A stretch of DNA of 64,000 nucleotides from NCBI RefSeq assembly GCF_001659725.1, contig NZ_CP015922.1, positions 496,001 to 560,000 of the forward strand, in the 5' to 3' direction. The DNA comes from Polynucleobacter wuianus (GTDB lineage Bacteria; Pseudomonadota; Gammaproteobacteria; Burkholderiales; Burkholderiaceae). This document shows, one piece after another, positions 61,235-64,000 of the stretch (position 1 is the stretch's first letter; each line of letters starts with the position of its first letter). Below the pieces are notes generated by a model. That model saw nothing but the letters and a program-made list of their open reading frames with translations, did no database searches and had not been told where the DNA came from. A program made the translations under genes and the position numbers.

Positions 61235-64000
61235 ATGGCAGATATAACAATTAATGAAGTACGCAGACGCTTACAGCTATTTGCGAAAGAACACGAGAAC
61301 GACAGGGAAGAGAAACAATACGCACAGCAATTTATGCGTGATTTCTACGCTTGCTTTGGATTAAGCAAGAGTTCTGCGTCAATGTTCGAAAAGAAGGTTA
61401 TTAAGTTTGGCAATGCACGGGGTTATATAGATAGCTTTATACCTGGCGTGTTATTGGTTGAGCAAAAGACAACTGGCGAGGATTTGTATAAAGCATATGA
61501 GCAGGCAACTGACTATGCAATGGCAATTACTAATGAGTTTGAAAAGCCGCAGTACATATTAATTAGCGATTTTCAAACATTTCACCTATATAACCTACAC
61601 AGCTTAGATAAAGAGCCACTTATATGTAGCTTAAGTGAGATTAGCAAACGAGCTGATTGGTTTATGTTTTTGGTTGATAAGCGAGTTATTGCTTACAGCG
61701 AGGAATTACCAATTAACCGTAAAGCTGTAGAGCAGATTGCCAAGTTACACGATGCTTTACTTAAAGCTAACTACACAGGTAGGGATTTAGAGAGCTTCTT
61801 AACTAGATTGCTATTTTGCTTGTTTGCAGACGATACAGGGATATTTGGTGAGGATGGACAGTTTAAGAAGCTGGTAGCTAAGACTAAGGAAGATGGTAGC
61901 GACTTAGGAATGGCTATTGCTATGCTGTTTCAAGTGCTTAATACAGCACACGACAAACGGCAAACAAACTTAGATGAAGCACTTAAGGCTTTTGAGTACG
62001 TTAATGGTGGACTGTTTGCAGAGCAAATATCTATCCCTAGCTTTGACTTTGACTTAAGAACAATATTAGTTAAGTGTTCAGAATTAGATTGGAGTGGAAT
62101 TTCGCCAGCTATTTTTGGAGCAATGTTTCAAAGTGTATTAGAGGCTGGTGCTACTGACACAGCACATCGCAAAGAGAGTAGACGAGAGTTAGGCGCACAC
62201 TATACAAGCGAACGCAACATACTTAAAGTAATACAGCCATTATTTTTAGATGAGTTGCATAAGGAATTCGAGCAAGCAATTACTAAGCCTAAATTACAGG
62301 CACTTTACGATAAGTTGCATACACTTAAGTTCTTTGATCCAGCTTGTGGTTGTGGCAACTTCTTAGTTATTGCATACAGAGAATTAAGACGTATTGAGAA
62401 TGACGTTATTGCTAAGCTGTACTTTAAAGGTGAACAAGGTGGCTTATTAGACGTTAAAGAGTATTGCAAAGTAAGCATTGAACAGTTTTATGGAATTGAG
62501 ATTGATGAAGCGGCTGTACATATTGCACGTGTAGCAATGTACATAACAGATCATCAACTTAACTTAGAAAGCGGTAATAGGTTTGGTGAAACTCGTGCAA
62601 CTGTTCCTTTAGTTGCTACGCCGCATATACATTGCGGTAATGCATTACGCACGGATTGGAACAGCATAGTTAAAGCAGAAGATTGCAATTACGTGTTTGG
62701 CAATCCCCCGTTTATCGGTGCAGCATTAAAAAATACAGAACAACAAAGTGAGATGGATAGTGTTTTTTATAATATTGATGGTGCTGGTAAATTAGATTAT
62801 GTTTGTGCTTGGTATGTTAAGGCTACTTATTACACTGATATAAACAGTGATATTAAGTGTGCATTTGTATCTACAAATAGCATTGCACAAGGCGAGCAAC
62901 CTGCTATTTTGTGGAAAGTATTATTTAAACACGGCATTTCAATTAATTTTGCACATAGAACATTTAGGTGGAGTAACGAAGGTAGAGGAGTTGCAGCTGT
63001 TCATTGCGTAATTATCGGCTTTAGTAAACATAGTGGTGGAGCTAAGAAATTATTTACATATGAAAATTTAAAGGCAGATCCTGTTCTTGTAATAGCAAAT
63101 CAAATTAACCCATATCTTGTTGATGCCGCTAATGTATTGATTGAAAATAGATCTAATGTCCTTTGTCCAAACCTGCCGGACTTAATTAGAGGTAGCATCC
63201 CTTACGATGATGGGAACTTATTGTTATCTGAAGATGAAAAGAACGCAATATTAAGTGCTGATAGTAGCTTAGAAAAATACATTAAGAAATATGGTGGAGC
63301 TAAGGAAATGTTAAGCAATGAATGGCGATATTGCTTTTGGCTTAAGGATGCAACACCAACAGAAATTGTTAGCAATAAAGTAATAAAAAATAGAGTTGAA
63401 GCTGTAAGGGATTTTCGTGAAAAGAGTAAGACAAGTTCTGTGCATTCTAAAAAGGACATTCCTGCTTTATTTGGCGATATTCGGCAACCTAGTGCGGATT
63501 ATTTGCTTATTCCGCGGCATTCATCCGAAAACAGAAAATTTATTCCAATTGCTTACGTTAGTAAGGAAGTAATTTGTGCTGATAGTGCATATGCTTTACC
63601 GAATGCTTCTCTCTATCATTTCGGTATATTAAGTAGTTCCTTGCACAATGCTTGGATGAGGACTGTTTGCGGTAGATTGAAGAGTGACTATAGATATTCT
63701 GGTGGTATTGTTTATAACAATTTCGTTTGGGTTAGTAATTTAGATGAGGTATTACGAGCAAATATAGAGAAATGTTCACAGCAAGTGTTGGACATTAGGG
63801 CTAATTTAAAGGACACAACTGTAGGTGATGCTTACAAGGTGATAGCAATGCCTACTGAGCTTGTTAAGGCACACAAAGACTTAGATAAAGCTGTTGATGA
63901 AGCATATGGCTACAAAGGTGGCGATGATGATGCAAGTAGAGTTGCATTCTTGTTTAAGCGTTACGAAGAGTTAACCAGCTTGTTACCAGCTACTGTAGTT
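61235..64000 (+). CDS. MmeI-like single-chain restriction-modification enzyme (runs off the window)
   Basis: An open frame of 922 codons from ATG at 61235 to the window end, without stop. The N-terminal nuclease region has an Asp followed by EQK (GYIDSFIPGVLLVEQK, about residue 70-85), the D-X-ExK type seen in MmeI-class enzymes. The methyltransferase follows with motif I FFDPACGCGNFLVIA (about 368) and motif IV NPPF (in FGNPPFIG, about 489). The C-terminal part fits a target-recognition domain. Such type IIL/IIG enzymes cut and methylate DNA with one protein. About the length of MmeI (919 residues), so only the last part is missing. Confidence 0.85.
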   Translation, partial: MADITINEVRRRLQLFAKEHENDREEKQYAQQFMRDFYACFGLSKSSASMFEKKVIKFGNARGYIDSFIPGVLLVEQKTTGEDLYKAYEQATDYAMAITNEFEKPQYILISDFQTFHLYNLHSLDKEPLICSLSEISKRADWFMFLVDKRVIAYSEELPINRKAVEQIAKLHDALLKANYTGRDLESFLTRLLFCLFADDTGIFGEDGQFKKLVAKTKEDGSDLGMAIAMLFQVLNTAHDKRQTNLDEALKAFEYVNGGLFAEQISIPSFDFDLRTILVKCSELDWSGISPAIFGAMFQSVLEAGATDTAHRKESRRELGAHYTSERNILKVIQPLFLDELHKEFEQAITKPKLQALYDKLHTLKFFDPACGCGNFLVIAYRELRRIENDVIAKLYFKGEQGGLLDVKEYCKVSIEQFYGIEIDEAAVHIARVAMYITDHQLNLESGNRFGETRATVPLVATPHIHCGNALRTDWNSIVKAEDCNYVFGNPPFIGAALKNTEQQSEMDSVFYNIDGAGKLDYVCAWYVKATYYTDINSDIKCAFVSTNSIAQGEQPAILWKVLFKHGISINFAHRTFRWSNEGRGVAAVHCVIIGFSKHSGGAKKLFTYENLKADPVLVIANQINPYLVDAANVLIENRSNVLCPNLPDLIRGSIPYDDGNLLLSEDEKNAILSADSSLEKYIKKYGGAKEMLSNEWRYCFWLKDATPTEIVSNKVIKNRVEAVRDFREKSKTSSVHSKKDIPALFGDIRQPSADYLLIPRHSSENRKFIPIAYVSKEVICADSAYALPNASLYHFGILSSSLHNAWMRTVCGRLKSDYRYSGGIVYNNFVWVSNLDEVLRANIEKCSQQVLDIRANLKDTTVGDAYKVIAMPTELVKAHKDLDKAVDEAYGYKGGDDDASRVAFLFKRYEELTSLLPATVV

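Noticed and set aside
63202..63459. A minus-strand frame in the restriction-modification gene
   Set aside because: The plus-strand frame is open for 922 codons and carries all the motifs; the antisense frame is a shadow.

Overview
The window looks like a chromosome segment of a free-living freshwater betaproteobacterium. A Polynucleobacter-type member of the Burkholderiaceae is the best fit, judged from gene content, gene order, protein sequences and the moderate-AT core. This is an inference from recognition; no database was searched. A long, conserved housekeeping core (about 7.95-55.96 kb) is flanked on both sides by accessory DNA.

Left accessory region (1-7.73 kb): a small HTH regulator gene preceded by palindromic operator-like sites, two proteins with the build of phage terminase small subunits (no large subunit is present), a DUF4236 protein, an HNH nuclease-like protein, two unknown membrane proteins, a serine-dehydrogenase-proteinase-like (ClpP/crotonase fold) protein with an overlapping small partner, and a DUF3800 protein. 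It looks like a prophage remnant or phage satellite plus cargo. It ends only a few bases from the terminator of an apparent small RNA gene (about 7734-7792, minus strand), which is followed by an initiator tRNA-fMet gene.

Core, first half (8-28.6 kb): kup, a periplasmic coiled-coil protein, radA, then prmB-dapE-dapD on the minus strand, smc-zipA-ligA on the plus strand, and glnD-map on the minus strand. A three-gene AT-rich cassette (FAD/NAD(P)-binding protein, Bcr/CflA-type MFS exporter, NUDIX hydrolase) sits between ligA and glnD and looks acquired.

Core, second half (28.7-56 kb): rpsB-tsf-pyrH-frr-uppS-cdsA-dxr-rseP-bamA-skp-lpxD-fabZ-lpxA-lpxB-rnhB-trmH is a near-continuous block for translation, isoprenoid and phospholipid synthesis, outer-membrane assembly and lipid A. 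Then come the divergent pair ppsR/ppsA, a four-gene minus-strand set (circularly permuted ATP-grasp, alpha-E, transglutaminase-like, Anbu proteasome-like peptidase) with an NtrC-like palindrome at its head, smpB, and ratA-rnfH-guaB-guaA.

Right accessory region (56-64 kb, continuing past the window): a very AT-rich island starting directly after the guaA stop codon, a known integration hotspot. It carries a full tyrosine integrase, a minus-strand set of small genes including a DUF6641-like protein, a protein with all three HUH replication-initiator motifs, a second short tyrosine recombinase, a three-gene minus-strand operon of unknown proteins, and a large MmeI-like single-chain restriction-modification enzyme that runs off the end. 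The combination of integrase, rolling-circle-type Rep and second recombinase is the most interesting candidate for a little-described mobile element.
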